In this document: in pieces, positions 43,120 through 56,100 of the stretch
How positions within the stretch are numbered: position 1 is the first letter of the stretch
Layout: each line of letters begins with the position of its first letter
Assembly (NCBI GenBank): GCA_036768485.1
Contig: JAVLUZ010000223.1
Span: forward strand, 3,613,893-3,677,892
Source of the DNA: Mermis nigrescens
Lineage: Eukaryota > Nematoda > Enoplea > Mermithida > Mermithidae
DNA length: 64,000 nt
Direction: 5' to 3'
The notes under the pieces: generated by a model
Database searches by the model: none
What the model saw: only the letters and a program-made list of their open reading frames with translations
Told to the model about the DNA's origin: nothing
Translations under genes and position numbers: made by a program

Positions 43120-43740
43120 TGATCCACTGGATCCTGTTGCACATGGGCAATCAACCATCGCCGCAACCTTCTACTCAGATGCATAGTCCCAAACAATCTG
43201 TTCCTCTGGGTTTGAATCACGCAAGGCTCGGAATAGCAAAATTGGCTCATTATCTACAAATATAATTGCAGGCCTTGAGTTTGGGTGCCTGGTACAGTGA
43301 TCAATTAATCGTCAAAATGATGGTGGGTTGTCCTCTTCAGCTGTGTCAATGGACTGCTACCTGAAGTTGCCATTTGGCAATGGTAATTTAAAGTCACGAA
43401 AGTACCTAAAAATTCATCAAAAAATGTTTTACAACAACTTTGTGCAAAGGAAAGCATTAAACAAAAACCTTAAGTGATGTAAAGTATCTTCATTTGTCAT
43501 TGTGGCCAATTGTTCGTCAAATTCAGAAGTGGTAGATAGGCGCCCATGGTAATCACAAATGATTTGTGTTTTCCTAATTTCATTTGTTGTTACAATGCCT
43601 ATACTAATCATTGCAAATCTTTGAACTTCAATATTTTACTAGCTTTGTGTCTCAATTAAATCACGGATTTCTGCCAAAGAAAATTTCAGGCTTTTTGTTT
43701 CTTGATGCCTGGGTACGCGCAAATGGCTTGTTTGACTTGC
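43120..43740 (-). pseudogene. SET-domain exons, third copy
   Basis: Exon A (43740-43430) and exon B (about 43350-43120) of the same gene, with frame breaks. The GRLSTTSEF segment is readable in 43611-43429. Exon B has lost its frame (LRRWLIAHVQQ in the wrong frame). Confidence 0.65.
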
Positions 43741-44782
43741 TAAAAATACAAGTATTATAGTAACTAAGAAAGCATATTTGTTATTTTCTCAATTTTTGTC
43801 TATTTTTTCTGTAAAAAGTTATAATTTTGCATTTGATGGTTTAAAAATACAAAATTATTCACCATTTCCCTGATTATTATCAGTTATTAGCCATTTTTGA
43901 ACACTTTAAATGCTTAATTCAAACTATTTGCATAGTATTTTTATAAAGAATGCCACACACCACTTGTGGTCATGGCACATGGCATATCTATCATGCAATT
44001 TTTGATGTACTGTAATGTTAAAATAATTAATAACTAATAATAGTAATGTGATTATTGATATTACAATTACATAAGTTAAAAAAAAGAAAAAATGGTTGGC
44101 TCTTAGTTATAAAAGCCTATATATCATTGTCAAGGTGGCCAACCTTTGGATAGGTACCTACCTTTCCATCTTCTTTTTTCTACTTGATAAATGTTAGAAA
44201 ACAAATTGACACTTTGCAATATCAATTGGAAGTTTAATAGATGTTCAAATAGAATAACTCTCTGGCTTATGAGTAGAAACTCCCTGGGAAAAGCAACCAC
44301 CCTGACACCTCAGATTTTTTATTGGATCATCATTTGTTCCAGGAAATTTAATTGCTCAATAAAATCACTCAGTGTGTAATACCCTTTCTTTTAAAAGTCT
44401 CAAATAACATCAAATCTTTGATTAAATCATTGTAAGCTGTATTTGTATGAAATTTCAATTCATAAGATGAAAATGGTAGATCTCATGACTTTTTGCATGC
44501 AACAACAAATTTGCAAATTGTGATCTACACAATTTTGATAGAAAAGTTAGACAAAGTGGCGAATATTTAATCAATGGACAAAATACAGCACACAAAAAAA
44601 TATATTGCATGTGCACTAAGCACTGAACACAAATACAAAGGCACTTGGATCAAGCAGGTAAAGAAGATACAATGGTATATAAAGCACACAAAAAATATAT
44701 TGCACATGTATTAAGCACTGTGCACAAATATAATGGCACATGCGCCAAGCAGGTAAAGCAGATAGGCTAAATAAATCAAAAC

Positions 44783-45390
44783 TTATTCACTGGATCCTGT
44801 TGCACATGAGCACTCAACCTTCCCCTTAACCTTGTACTCTAATCCATAGTCCCAAAGAATCTGTTCTGCTGGGTTTAAATCACACAGGGCTCGGAATAGC
44901 AAAATTGGCTCATTATCTACAAATATAATTGCAGGCCTTGAGTTTGGGTGCCTGGTACAGTGATCAATTAATCGTCCAAATGATGGTGGGTTGTCCTCTT
45001 CAGCTGTGTCAATGGACATCTACCTGAAGTTGCCAATTGGCAATGGCAATTTAAAGTCACGACAGTACCTAAAAATTCATTAAAAAATGTTTTACAACAA
45101 ATTTGTGCAGAGAAAAACATTTAAAAAAATCTTAAGTGATGTAAAGTATCTTCATTGGTCATTGTGGCCAAGTGTTCTTCAAATTCAGAAGTGGTAGATA
45201 GGCGCCCATGGTAATCACAAATGATTTGTTTTTTCCTAATTTCATTTGTCGTTACAATGCTTCTAACATTTATTGCAAATCTTTGAACTTCAATGTTTGG
45301 CCAGCTTTGTGTCTCAATTGAATCACAGATTTCTGCAAAAGACAATTTCAGGCTTTTTGTTTCTCGCTGCCTGGTTACACAAAAATACAA
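44783..45390 (-). CDS. SET8/KMT5A-like SET-domain exons, best preserved copy
   Basis: Exon A (45390-45121) has VQRFAINVRSIVTTNEI and IICDYHGRL, matching the SET N-half of KMT5A-type lysine methyltransferases (GRGVFA...YHG). Exon B (45019-44783) has SFGRLIDHCTRHPN and ILWDYGLEY, matching RLINHS...PN and LLYDYGDRS, then ends in a stop soon after, as in KMT5A, which has no post-SET. In the active-site NHS motif the Asn is Asp here. A ~100-bp gap between A and B is a likely intron. An upstream exon X (about 45890-45800, minus) ends at a GTAAGT donor. Substrate would be histone H4K20 by family analogy, but a duplicated fragment may be non-functional. Confidence 0.68.
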
Positions 45391-46016
45391 GTATTATAGT
45401 AATAAAGAAAGCATATTTGTTTTTTTTCAATTTTTGTTTATTTTTTCTGCAGAAAGTTATAATTTTGCATTTGATTGTTTAAAAATAAAAATTATTCACC
45501 ATTTCCCTAATTATTATTAGTTACTAGCCATTTTTAAACATTATAAATGCCTAATTTCCATTATTTGCAAGGTTTTTTTCATAAAGTATGCCACACACAC
45601 TACTTGTGGTCATGGCACCTAGCATATCTATGATGCAATTCTTGATGCACTGTAATGTTGAAATAATTAATTATAATAATAGTAATGTGATTATTGATAT
45701 TATAATAACATAAGTCAAAAAATGATAAAAATGGTTGGCTCTTAGTTATAAAAGCTCATCCATTATCATCAAGGTGGCCAACCATTGGATAGGTACTTAC
45801 CTTTCCATCTTCTTTTTTCTACTTGATAAGTGTTAGAAAACAAATTGACCCTTTGCACAATGATTTGGAACTTTAATAGATGTTCAAACATGTTGCGTTG
45901 GGTAGTTTTCAATGGTGGAGATGCTACCCCAAGGTCCTTCAAATGGGTGAATGTTCATGCAATGTTAACTAAACGTGCCACAAAATTGATAACGGAAGTC
46001 CGCCGCACTCAAACGG

Positions 46017-46246
46017 TAGTATAAATAAACAACTCAGGTATAGTGCCACAGAAAATGTAACAAAAGCCAGACGCTCTTGAGAGGTAATATAAATGAACAA
46101 CTTGAGGTATAGCACCACAGAAACAGCAACAAAAGCCCAACGTTCTTGAACAATAATATAAATAGACAACTTGTGGTTATAATACCACAGAAACTACAAC
46201 AAAAGCCCAATGCTCTTGAACGATAATATAAATGGACGACTTCCCA
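46017..46246. repeat. 69-bp tandem repeat, ~3.4 copies
   Basis: Each unit runs from ATAATATAAATRRACAACTT through CCACAGAAAC to AAAAGCCCAA and GCTCTTGA. It abuts the direct repeat at 46247. Confidence 0.85.
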
Positions 46247-46463
46247 TAAACAGAAAATTGCTGGGTGATATCAAAAAATGAAGAGATGTAGTATTCAAAT
46301 TTCTTAGTCAGCCAATAGAAAAACGCATCACTAGACGTCAATCTTAATAACCACGCCCTATATGATATAACCTATTTGTACACACTTAAGAGACATTTCC
46401 ACTCGCTATAACTTTTAGGTAGATTTCTACGTTATCTACTCTATTAAACAGATTTCCACTACA
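46247..46463 (-). repeat. Putative 3' LTR of gypsy element 2
   Basis: A direct repeat of 51550-51768, ~215 bp. On the minus strand it starts TGTAGTGGAAATC and is preceded by a polypurine tract (AAAAAGGGGCG), as expected for a 3' LTR. Confidence 0.65.
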
Positions 46464-47531
46464 CGCCCCTTTTTAAAAAGCCGAGTTTCCACCAAGGCAG
46501 CAAATCGAATAATAAATAATCTGTTTAATTACCTTTAGTTATGACTCTAACAAGCACGTTATTACCTCACTACTTTTCTCAAAATACCTAGTTCGTAACA
46601 CTAATAACCCTAAACACTAATACCTCACTATTATGGTATCTCATAGTACAATTTATTTCAGATCACTACTATCTGTCTCAGAGCATCACATGCAAGCCAA
46701 GATTTCCTAAACTCTTACCTGATTTGAGCCCAATGATGTTCGTGGTCTACTACAAACAGAGTTCATGGTAGGTATCTTTACACCAGTTTACTTTGCCGTT
46801 TGGTAGGCAATATTAATAACCTTTGCAGCCAACAGCAACAGCTATATACTACTCATAATACCACATGTTCAGTGCTAACTCCACACTTCATTAGCTAAAT
46901 CAGTTAACTCATAACACTGAGTTGATAAAACAACCAGCTAATACTACTCTGCAGATTATCAACCAGTATTCACCTTGCTGCTAACTATAACTATAAACCA
47001 TAATAACCATTACATACCTATGTTGATACCATACACCTTGACCACAAAACATCGTGATAGTTCACCAACCCTAAATTTCTCAGCTTAGCTACATGTAATG
47101 CATGAGATAGATACAATTCTCAAACACATAGAAAATGTTGTGACAGAAATTCTCTGAGACTTAAAGTGACAGGAACTCAGCTACAAATTGGTAAGGCAAT
47201 GACTACATTGAAATTATGCTATAAAGTCAATAACACTAACTTATGTATCTACTCACCTTAGGTATATTACCTTAACACAACAATTAACAATAAGATTATG
47301 TAATAGTATTGAAGTTAATTGATAATTACAACAAAAATTGAAGATTAAGCAAAAAATGGGAAAATTTAAATTAAATGGAAATTCACCCATGCATTCTCAG
47401 CACGATACAAATTTTTAGTATGTGAGCAAAGTGAGTGCGAGTTGTAAATAATAATTATAAGGCACATAGCTCGTAAGCATAAATGTTTCAGGCAACCCAT
47501 CATTTATAAAGCAAAATTACATAAAATCTAG
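46464..47531. other. Non-coding 3' region of gypsy element 2
   Basis: AT-rich sequence without an ORF or recognisable repeat between ORF3 and the polypurine tract. Confidence 0.4.
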
Positions 47532-48687
47532 TCAGCAATTCGAGTCTTTGGTCCAACGACGCCATGCTTCTTTCCACAAACCAACGGATCGAAGATGTGA
47601 GGCTAATTCACGCCATTTTTTGCTTATTACTTGCAAAGATTCATTGTACCCGTCAATATCGACTGGATTAAGTGTCAGGTAGTTACCCGGCCTTGTGCTG
47701 ATACAACCACGGCACAACTTAGAATCGATTAATTGATCAAATAAATCATTATTAGCAACGACCTTAACAATTGGCATTAAATAAATTAATTCTCTTAATT
47801 CTTTAACCAAATTTAGCCAATCTTTGAAAAGTTTTATTTTTATTTCAATTTCAGTCGGATTTTCTAAACTAGAACATTTAGTTAAGAACTGTAAATGACT
47901 TTTAATTTCGCATTTAACGTAAAATAATATATCAAAGTTTTTATATGATAATTGTTGAACCATAGTTATATTTTGTTTAATATCCTTAGCACAATGAATT
48001 ACACTTAAATCTTTACAAACATGGTACTTATTACAATAATACCCAGATTTGTGTAACGTTTCATCGGAAGCTAACGATTTTATTCCAAAAACATTTTGCT
48101 GCTGCAAAATTCTTAACACACAAACTATGCTCAAACAATTTTTGTGTGCGCTCAATTTTGCGTAACATAATAGTACGAGATTTCATAGCCTTAATAAATG
48201 CATTGTTACCTGGATTTGGCACTAATACACGTTCATTACACTTTTTTACAGACACGATTACGCATTTATTTCATTTATCTATTTGACATTTTACAGGCTT
48301 AATTAACCGTTTTACCTGACGTTTACCACGTAAATTACACAATGTTATTAATCGTAAATCAATATGCTTAGCACCATTGAATAAATTACACTTAACCCTT
48401 TTACCTTTATTTTTACCAAGTCTCTTTACATTTTGTACACGTAATTTAACTAAGACTTTTAAGGTATACACTATAGTAATATAACGCTTATACAGCTGAT
48501 AAAGAACATATGGAAATGCACGTACCGACAACAATTCATTACGGGATGGGCACATTTGGTTACGCAGCATTACGTAAATAGATTCAATGCCTTCCGGACA
48601 AGCCAAAATAAATCCATTACTATTCAAACAGCATTTACTCAATAAGTTAATATGAGTCAAAAAATAGAAAAATTCAGGCATCAACAA
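47532..48687 (-). pseudogene. Third ORF of gypsy element 2, unknown, frameshifted
   Basis: Three minus-strand frames (48687-48271, 48255-48061 and 48155-47532) appear to form one decayed ORF in the env position between integrase and the 3' LTR. The last frame has scattered Cys (YYCNKYHVC, CRGC) and no clear transmembrane segment or signal peptide. The first is Lys/Arg-rich. The family is not recognised; env-like is only positional. Confidence 0.4.
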
Positions 48688-48899
48688 AAATTGATTAATG
48701 CTAAAATAAAAACAATATGCTTTCTTACTCGTCCATTGTCACATACATCACCTATTTGACCCATAGGCGCCATCCAGGTACTGACCCATGACCATCACTG
48801 TGATACGAACTCGATTTCCCAATCGCCCAATGACACCTTCACAAAAAAACTACAACATCAAAACAAACATATGTACATACAAATTTTATTGACTCTACT

Positions 48900-49949
48900 C
48901 TATTGTTTCAAAGCACGAGCTTCTTGCAGAGCTAGCTTAGCTAACCTTGTCCTAGCAACACATTCAAGTTCCATTTCGTTTCTTTCTGAAAACTCGAAAA
49001 CATGATCTCTATGGATTTTTCTCAAAAATTTACTCCCTAAAATAGTCACCAAAACTTCATTGTCCAATATTTTACCTTTTAAATACCGATTTTGTTCCAC
49101 TACAGCAGGACAAAAAGGCAAACCGCGACTTTTCACGATTACAAGCTTAGCTGGAAATAACTCGACCAATCCTTTCACCTCTTTTTTCTCCAACGGTTCC
49201 GAGTTCTCGTCAATTTTAGTTACACTTCTTGAGTTCAATTTAATCAACAAATTAATGTGAACAACTCTTTCAGGTCCTCTCACATGCAAAGGCCTGATAC
49301 AATAATTTAGCTTACCTTCACGATGCACTATTACATATGGTCCTATCCACTTTGGACTTAGCTTACCTTTTACCCTTTTATTTTGATAGATATTATAAAG
49401 CAACACATAGTCACCTAATTCAGATTTTCTGTTACAAGTTTTTCTGTTATAATAACTTGTTTGATGATTTTGAGATTTTTCGATATTTTTTAGAGCTAAT
49501 TGTCTAGTTTCAACTAATTGTTGAGAAACCACTGCAGGTTTAAATTGACCAAAAACATCTGGATCAACTTTTCGATTAGCAACTAAATCAATCGGAAAAC
49601 TCACAGGTCTACCATAAAGCAACTCAATAGGAGGAAATTCTGTAGATGCATGCAGAGCTGTATTATACGCTATAACCAAATAAGGTAGCAATACATCCCA
49701 TTCATCATTATATTCGACTCCATACAATGCTAACATTTGAAACATTGTCCAATTAAACCTTTCACACTGTCCATCGGACTGTGGATGAAAGATAGTAGTA
49801 AAACTCTGAGAAATTTGCATTAATTTACACAAATCAGTGATAACCTGGGATGTGAATTGAGTCCCTTGATCAATTAAGATCGTACCTGGTACTCTATGCT
49901 GACTCACAATGTCAAACAAAATAAGTTTTGAAACAATTTCAGCGTTCAT
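48900..49949 (-). pseudogene. Gypsy element 2 integrase (C-terminal two thirds)
   Basis: 349 open codons: TILIDQGTQFTSQVI (second catalytic Asp), HPQSDGQCERFN (catalytic Glu), WDVLLPYLVIAYN, then GPYVIVHREGKLNY in the C-terminal domain. The frame is joined upstream to 50486-49989 by a stop near 49990, so the pol is broken by a TAG. Confidence 0.88.
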
Positions 49950-49988
49950 ATCTGGAATCGCTTTAGCAATAACGCATTTTGTTAAATA

Positions 49989-50486
49989 CTATGTGCAAAC
50001 CAACACGTACTTATTACACTGTGTTGTTAATGGTAACTGTGCTATATCAATAGCTATTTGATCAAACACATCATCAACCGTGATGCTTTGCAACTCAGCC
50101 TTACTTGGAACCATTTTAATTTGTTGACAATTCAAGCAATTTTTAATCCATTCATGAACATCAGAGAGCATTCCAGGCCACCAGTACTTGGAGTTGATTT
50201 TACGATAAGTTTTCACAACTCCTAGATGACCAGAAAATAAGGAATTATGATAAAACCATAAAATTTCACGCTTTCTTGACTCAGGAACTACCAACTGATA
50301 ACTAAAGCATAGACCATTTTTCTCAATAAAACGATATAACTGATTTTCACTGATGACAAAATTATGAGATTGAATAGTAATGCTTCTCAACTCTTTTTCA
50401 TCTATTGGTAATTCATGTCTCAATAAGAACAGCAGAAACTTCTTACAAAAGTCATTGTTCCATTGAGACTCAGCCCATGACAGCAT
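49989..50486 (-). pseudogene. Gypsy element 2 integrase zinc domain and core start
   Basis: HHCC zinc domain (H-NSLFSGH, then CLNCQ), WWPGMLSDVHEWI and the first catalytic Asp region QIAIDIAQLPL. It ends at a stop just before the next block (49949). Confidence 0.85.
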
Positions 50487-50513
50487 ATGCTCATCAAAAT
50501 TAAATGTATTTTC

Positions 50514-51494
50514 TTAACTTTCAGCTAACAATGACACACTAGAAAAACCATTACTTGAAAAATCTTTCTGGCCATTTTTATCATCTTTTGGCATATTCAC
50601 AGTCATTAAATGATCACTGTTTTCACTACTATGCCTCGAAAGGCCATCAGCATTACCATGCGCTTGACTCTTTCGCTGATATACAATGAAGTCATACTGA
50701 TTTAACTCATTTTGCCAACGCATTAACCTGGGGCTTCCGTCCTTAACATTCTTAAACCAGAACACAGCCGAACTATCAGTGACTAAATCAAATGATCGAC
50801 CATACACATAAGGTCTAAACACTTTATGCACCGACCAGAAGACAGCTAGCATTTCTTTGTCATTAATATGATAACGAGTTTCAGCATCTAAGAGAACGCG
50901 GCTCGCATAAGCAATGACCCATTCACCTGTATCATCTTTCTGACCTAATACTGCACCAAGACCTTTTTCAGATGCATCAGTATAAATGATGAAGCACTTA
51001 GTAAAATCAGGTGATTGCAGAATAGGAAATTTAATTGCGTCAGTTTTGAGTCATTGAAAAGCTGACTCCTCTTCTGTTCCCCATTTAAACAATTTAGCTC
51101 TTGGCTTACTTATTTCTAAAAGCGGACTAGCTTTTTGTGAAAAGTTTTGCAAAAAATGACAATAATAGCCGCATAAAACGAGAAAAGAAAGAACATCATC
51201 CTAATTTTTGGAGTAGGCCAGTTTACAATTGCCTCCGTCTTTTTCGGATCAGGTCTAACACCATTCATAGAAACTATGTGACCTAAAATTGGCACTTTGC
51301 GCCGGCCAAAATGACACTTTGCGATTTTTAATGTAAGATTAGTATGACGAATACGATCAAAAACTTTCTACAAATTATCTAAATGCTCTTTGAACGTCTG
51401 TCTTAGAAAAAATAACGATGTCATCTAAGTACACTACACAGAAATCCAATTGATAGCCAGATAATACTAGATCCATGAGACGCTGAAAAGTACC
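50514..51494 (-). pseudogene. Gypsy element 2 RNase H and reverse transcriptase
   Basis: RNase H (50852-50514) has VTDSSAVFWFKN and NADGLSRH. Decayed RT connection lies at 50860-51360. RT fingers/palm at 51494-51400 has GTFQRLMDL and the catalytic VVYLDDIVIFS. The frame is disrupted several times. RT stops abruptly at 51494, where strand orientation flips. Confidence 0.85.
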
Positions 51495-51549
51495 CTATAC
51501 CTCGTGTAGATGAAACATTAGATTGTTTAGGTAAGACTCAGTTCTTTAC
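51494..51549 (+). pseudogene. Inverted fragment of gypsy reverse transcriptase
   Basis: Plus-strand codons read PIPRVDETLDCLGKTQFFT, the conserved RT segment that should lie upstream of GTFQRLMDL. It sits in opposite orientation next to it, directly before the 51550 repeat. Confidence 0.8.
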
Positions 51550-51768
51550 TAAACAGAAAATCGCTAGGTGATATCAAAAAATGATGAGATGTAGTATTCA
51601 AATTTCTTAGTCAGCCAATAGAAAAACGCGTCACTAGACGTCAATCGTAATAACCACGCCCTATATGATATAACCTATTTCGACACACTTAATGGACATT
51701 TCCACACGCTATAATTTTTAGGTAGATTTCTACAACCTTAGATACGCTATTAAAGAGATTTCCACTAC
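51550..51768 (-). repeat. Putative 5' LTR of gypsy element 2
   Basis: Direct repeat of 46247-46463. No primer-binding site, gag or protease follows it; the inverted RT fragment does instead. Confidence 0.6.
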
Positions 51769-52718
51769 AAATATCATCGGAGCGAGAACAATACTTACCG
51801 TTTCCTCATTTCCGCTCAGCTGCTGATAAGCTGGATTTCAGAAATGAAAATGATTTTCGAAATACAAAAAGTATGATAAGATTCATTTTATATTTTAGAA
51901 AGACCAGACGTTGATCTCATGTCTTCTAGCAATCACGAAACATGGTTTTAAGTGGATGAGTTGAAATGAATTTTCTACAATAGAGACGCTTTCTGGCCTT
52001 TTTGGCCTGAATTCGAAGAATATATTCATTTTCACACACTTCAATCAAATAGCAAAACACGGCAGCTTCCTAAAAATATGAATTAAAATTTAGATTTAAA
52101 TCATTATTATCGTACGTGAGCGTGGAGGTGTCAAGTGCAGCGGTTTATCTTCCAAATTATTTTTTGTTTATTTTTGTTTTGTTATTTCTTGAATTTTTTA
52201 TTTTATAATATTTTAAAGAAAGTCTTCATGCAAGCAAATACGTGTTCATTGTATCTAAAATCTTCTGTCAAACTAAGATTCAACAATATTCAGCGATCTA
52301 TGAATCAAAACCCGATACAGATGAGAGCGAACAATAAGATAGAGGCTTAACGTTGATGATAAAAATAGATAAGCTAATGCGAGTGAAAAGGACAATGCTG
52401 TGCAATTTCTTTGCTTTGCTGGCGGCTCAGTCGCTTTGAAGGTCAATCGTGGAGCTTCACTATCTGGAGTATGTGTAAGGCGCCATTTAATGGGACTTAA
52501 GCATACATTCAAATTTTAGTTAGCTCAAAATACTCATCTCATATGTAAGAGAGTTTACTGCGCCATACAATTCTGAAGCCTCTATCGTTTTCGTACAGAA
52601 AAGCACTGATTTGACAGTGTTAGCTAACATCCACAACTTACGGCTAGGCTTGCACATTTAAGCTTAAAAGAAAAAATTATTTTTATCTTCGCAGCCTCGC
52701 GTAGCTCAATGCAAACAT
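51769..52718. other. Intergenic DNA
   Basis: No gene recognised. An 80-codon minus-strand frame (52512-52273) has balanced composition (HTPDSEAPRLTFKATEPP) but no domain or splice context. Confidence 0.35.
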
Positions 52719-52726
52719 ATCAGGAG

Positions 52727-53018
52727 CAAAGGTGGGCAGCACCGAAATTCTGGGGGGGGTGAAAAAAATTTCTGGGGGGTGGGGTACAAAAATTTTTAAA
52801 GGTCAAAAAATGGTCTTAAAAGTGGTCGTATGGAAAAAAACACCATTTTTCGACGTTTATCATCAAGCTCTATCCAATGGCATCAAAAAATTGCTAAAAA
52901 AGCAAAAAAAATTAAAAAAATTTTCTGGGGGGGTATTTTGATTTTTTTTTTGGGGGGGGGGGGTATTTCAACTTCTGGGGGTGCATACCCCCCCAAACCA
53001 CCCCCACGCCCATGTGTG
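52727..53018 (+). mobile_element. G-run MITE (hAT-like), copy 4, perfect target duplication
   Basis: Ends CAAAGGTGGGCAGC and GCCCATGTGTG. Perfect 8-bp duplication ATCAGGAG at 52719-52726 and 53019-53026. It lies 140 bp upstream of the secreted-protein gene's start codon. Confidence 0.92.
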
Positions 53019-53158
53019 ATCAGGAGCATATTAAGCCTTGATTGTCATCGTCATATCATTTGATCCTACATATACGAGTAAGATCATTGGATCTGCTCCT
53101 CAGTTTCATTCAGATTGTAAGACTTTGAGCCCTAGGTAGCTATTCACATTTCGGTATC

Positions 53159-56100
53159 ATGTATTGCGCTTTATTGCTCGTTAGTCTCGTGTCCTCGTTT
53201 TCATTCACGTAAGTTCATTTGAATATTAAGTGTACTTGCTATATGATGGAACTTTTGAGGATACATAGACACAAATAAAAAATGCATGATAAATATATCG
53301 GAAAGGTTGTAAAAGAAACAGAATAAAAATTCAAAAAACGATGAAAATCTTCGATGAAAGTCTCCGTTTTTTCAAAACACGCTCAGAACTCGATGACGTG
53401 ATGAAATTCGTTTCATAATAAATAATAAATAAATGATAAATTAACAATCTAAATCAGCGTCTTACTATTGCATTCGAATATTGACGAGGCTGTCTGTTAT
53501 AATATAAAGAAATTACTTATATAATTATACTTCTTTAGCTAGATCGATATAATTTTTCAGATCGGCAGAGAACGCGACCGAAGTAAGTTGAAAAAGATTT
53601 ACGGACACACATTTCAAAGATACTATCTCTTAAATACATGGCAATTGCAGCCGAAAATAGAAAGGCCACAATTTGAGTATGGCATTCATATTTAATCTAT
53701 AGGATAGCCTCAAAAAGCGGTATGAACGTCGAAGTAGCCTAAAAAAGAGCTGGATTTATGGTTTGTAATTAATTTAAACCTCTTTTGTATCCCCTAATAT
53801 AAATATTTCCATCTTTTCCAAGGTTCATTCAAATCGCAGTTATTAATTTGAGGGCCGTCTGATGATTCCAAGAGGTTTTAAAATAAATTTTGATTTTTCT
53901 CAATTTTACGAGCTTCCATGCTTATTTTTCCCAAGAAACCTTCTATCTTCTCAGACCTCTAAATACCCCATACACATGGCTGGTCTATTCTCAGCTTACC
54001 CATATCAAAGTTTTAAACAAGCATGTGAAGACTCAATTGAGGGGGCGGCAGCTTCTCTAGAATCCAAAACTATTTGAGCTAAAAAAGTGCAGAAAAATGG
54101 TGGCTTTGGGGCAGAAAAACACATTTTTCGACAGTTCTGATCTAGCACTTTCTATTAGCGTAGACAAATGGCAGAAAAGGTAAATAATTTAAAAATTCAA
54201 TTTTGAAGTTGTTTCATTTTGGAGTGGTATTTAAAATTCTGGGATCAGGTCCAGACCATAGATGCCCAACATGGCTGATCTAGGGGTACAGTCGTTGTGG
54301 GGATTCAGTCGTTCCATTTTTGGCTTCTCTTTTGTCCAATTTTCTGGAGAAAATTTCCTATTTTCTACATTCTGGGGGTCTGTACACCTCAAGCTCCCGC
54401 GTGCATGTCTGGTCCAAAGAAATAGATAGTTAAAATGCAGTTGCGATTCCTCGGGTACCAATTCAATCCATGCTCAATTTCCAGCTAACATTTTTCAACA
54501 GCTGAAAATCAAGCCAAGATCGAGGCGCAGAGATAAATTATCCTTCCACCCTACTTCAAAATCAAACCTGCGAGGTATTTCGGAATTCCTCTGCTGACTA
54601 ATTTGCTGTTTTCCAAAATTGCACAATTTTTACTCGTACTTCAAACTATTAGTTGATATCCTTATGTGTTTTTATTTAAAATTTTTCAGGTTCTATCGCG
54701 TAATTTGGCCAAAGCCGCTGGAGTGGTGAATAATGATTATTGCATACTGCGAAATCAGCTTAATTTTCAAACCATTCTTATTTCAGCATTGCGATTCATG
54801 CAAAATGATCAAACGCATTTTCGACTTACTGAAACAAGAACCGTTGAATAAAAAACAAATTCAAGCATTGAAACGTACTTTAAGTGCAATCAAAGTGAGT
54901 TACATTCATTTGTAACTCCAAATTAATCTTGAAATATTTAAACCGCTAGCATGCACATATTTCCGAAAACCTCGAGAGTTTTTAACAGACCAGTGTTTTT
55001 TAGTGCCAAACCCATTTGCGCGGCCGCAAATGGGCAAAAAGAGCAGCTCTGTACACTGCTGATGAAAAATTTCGAAAAAAGTTTTAAAAAAATCTTCCAC
55101 TTCTTTCGACTCAAACAAAAAGTCTTATGTTCAAGCTATCTATAAATCTGCATGACTGATTTCTCGGTATCCTCCGCGCTTTACTCTGAGGATAAACTTT
55201 GTAGGAAAAGATGGAAGAAGCGAATGTGCCACCATCAACGACGATGCCTCCCCGAAATGTAAGATAACAATCAACATAGATAGCTAGTTTATGAATTTCT
55301 TACTCAAAAACAGATTTTTGAGCTGTTTTCATAATCAGAAAGTTGAATAAACCTTTCGATATCCCTAGTGCGAAAATCGAGTTTTAACCGACCACCTTAT
55401 GTAGAATCACATTTTTTATCTTACTGTTTGCGTGTTTGTGTGATAATCCTGAAAATATGCTAGCTTTTACATAAACTACTTTCTGCGCGTAAGTGTTTGT
55501 CGAAAAATTTGAATTCTTGTTTTGTTATACTTTTTAATATTTTATAAACTAACGGTTTTAAAGATTTTTCCATAAAATTATTTATTTCGTTTATTCGCTA
55601 GGCAAATCCAAAGACCAAACATGCGCCTAATAAAGTAAGATTAACTTCATTTATTTTATTGTATTACAACAATATCATTAATTTTACGTTTGTATCTATT
55701 ATTGTCAACTGTGATTTCAAAACAAAAAATTTGATCCTTCCACTTTAAGTTTGTGGATAGAACATGGCTTGTGAATGTGAGTTAGCTTCTACTCGTATAC
55801 CAAAAAGCAGTGAGAGTAATCAGATAAATACAGTGAGTAGTAAGTAAATTCTGGGGTCTGGATGAGACAACAATCACAAAAATCGCGAGAAAAACACTTT
55901 AAAATTCAATGCTGGGAGGTTGCCAGACTGCGAGGTAAGAGGAGGGTTCGGATTTAAGAGGTCCAAACTCCGAACTCCACCACATCTAAGGTGGATACGA
56001 TACGCTTACGCATTGGTATATACTTATTTTAAAATGTTCTCGTCAACTACGGTATTGAGTTGTTCGAGTAGTATTGGCGTTCTCTGAATGAATTTTATTA

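Larger units (their letters stand above)
40140..45890 (-). repeat. Tandem array of ~1.65-1.77 kb units carrying SET-domain exons
   Basis: Three full units and a partial one can be aligned by shared phrases. These are the exon A phrase CAGCTTTGTGTCTCAATT (about 40226, 41870, 43646, 45303), the CACACACCACTTGTGG word (about 40161, 40528, 42429, 43954, 45593) and the GATGGAAAGGTAAGTA-type donor (minus strand). Each unit reads, on the minus strand, exon X, exon A, exon B. No plausible gene lies outside these exons. Confidence 0.85.

Noticed and set aside
46017..46246. Possible CRISPR-like array (regular repeats)
   Set aside because: Contiguous 69-bp tandem repeat without distinct spacers, in eukaryotic DNA.
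55763..55778. Possible extra 16-nt exon (AG before AACATGG, GTGAGT after) in the ten-exon gene
   Set aside because: It is not a multiple of three and would break the otherwise constant phase 0.
55801..55860. tRNA or other structured RNA genes anywhere in the window
   Set aside because: I saw no cloverleaf-forming sequence with A and B boxes and no rRNA-like segment here or elsewhere in the window.
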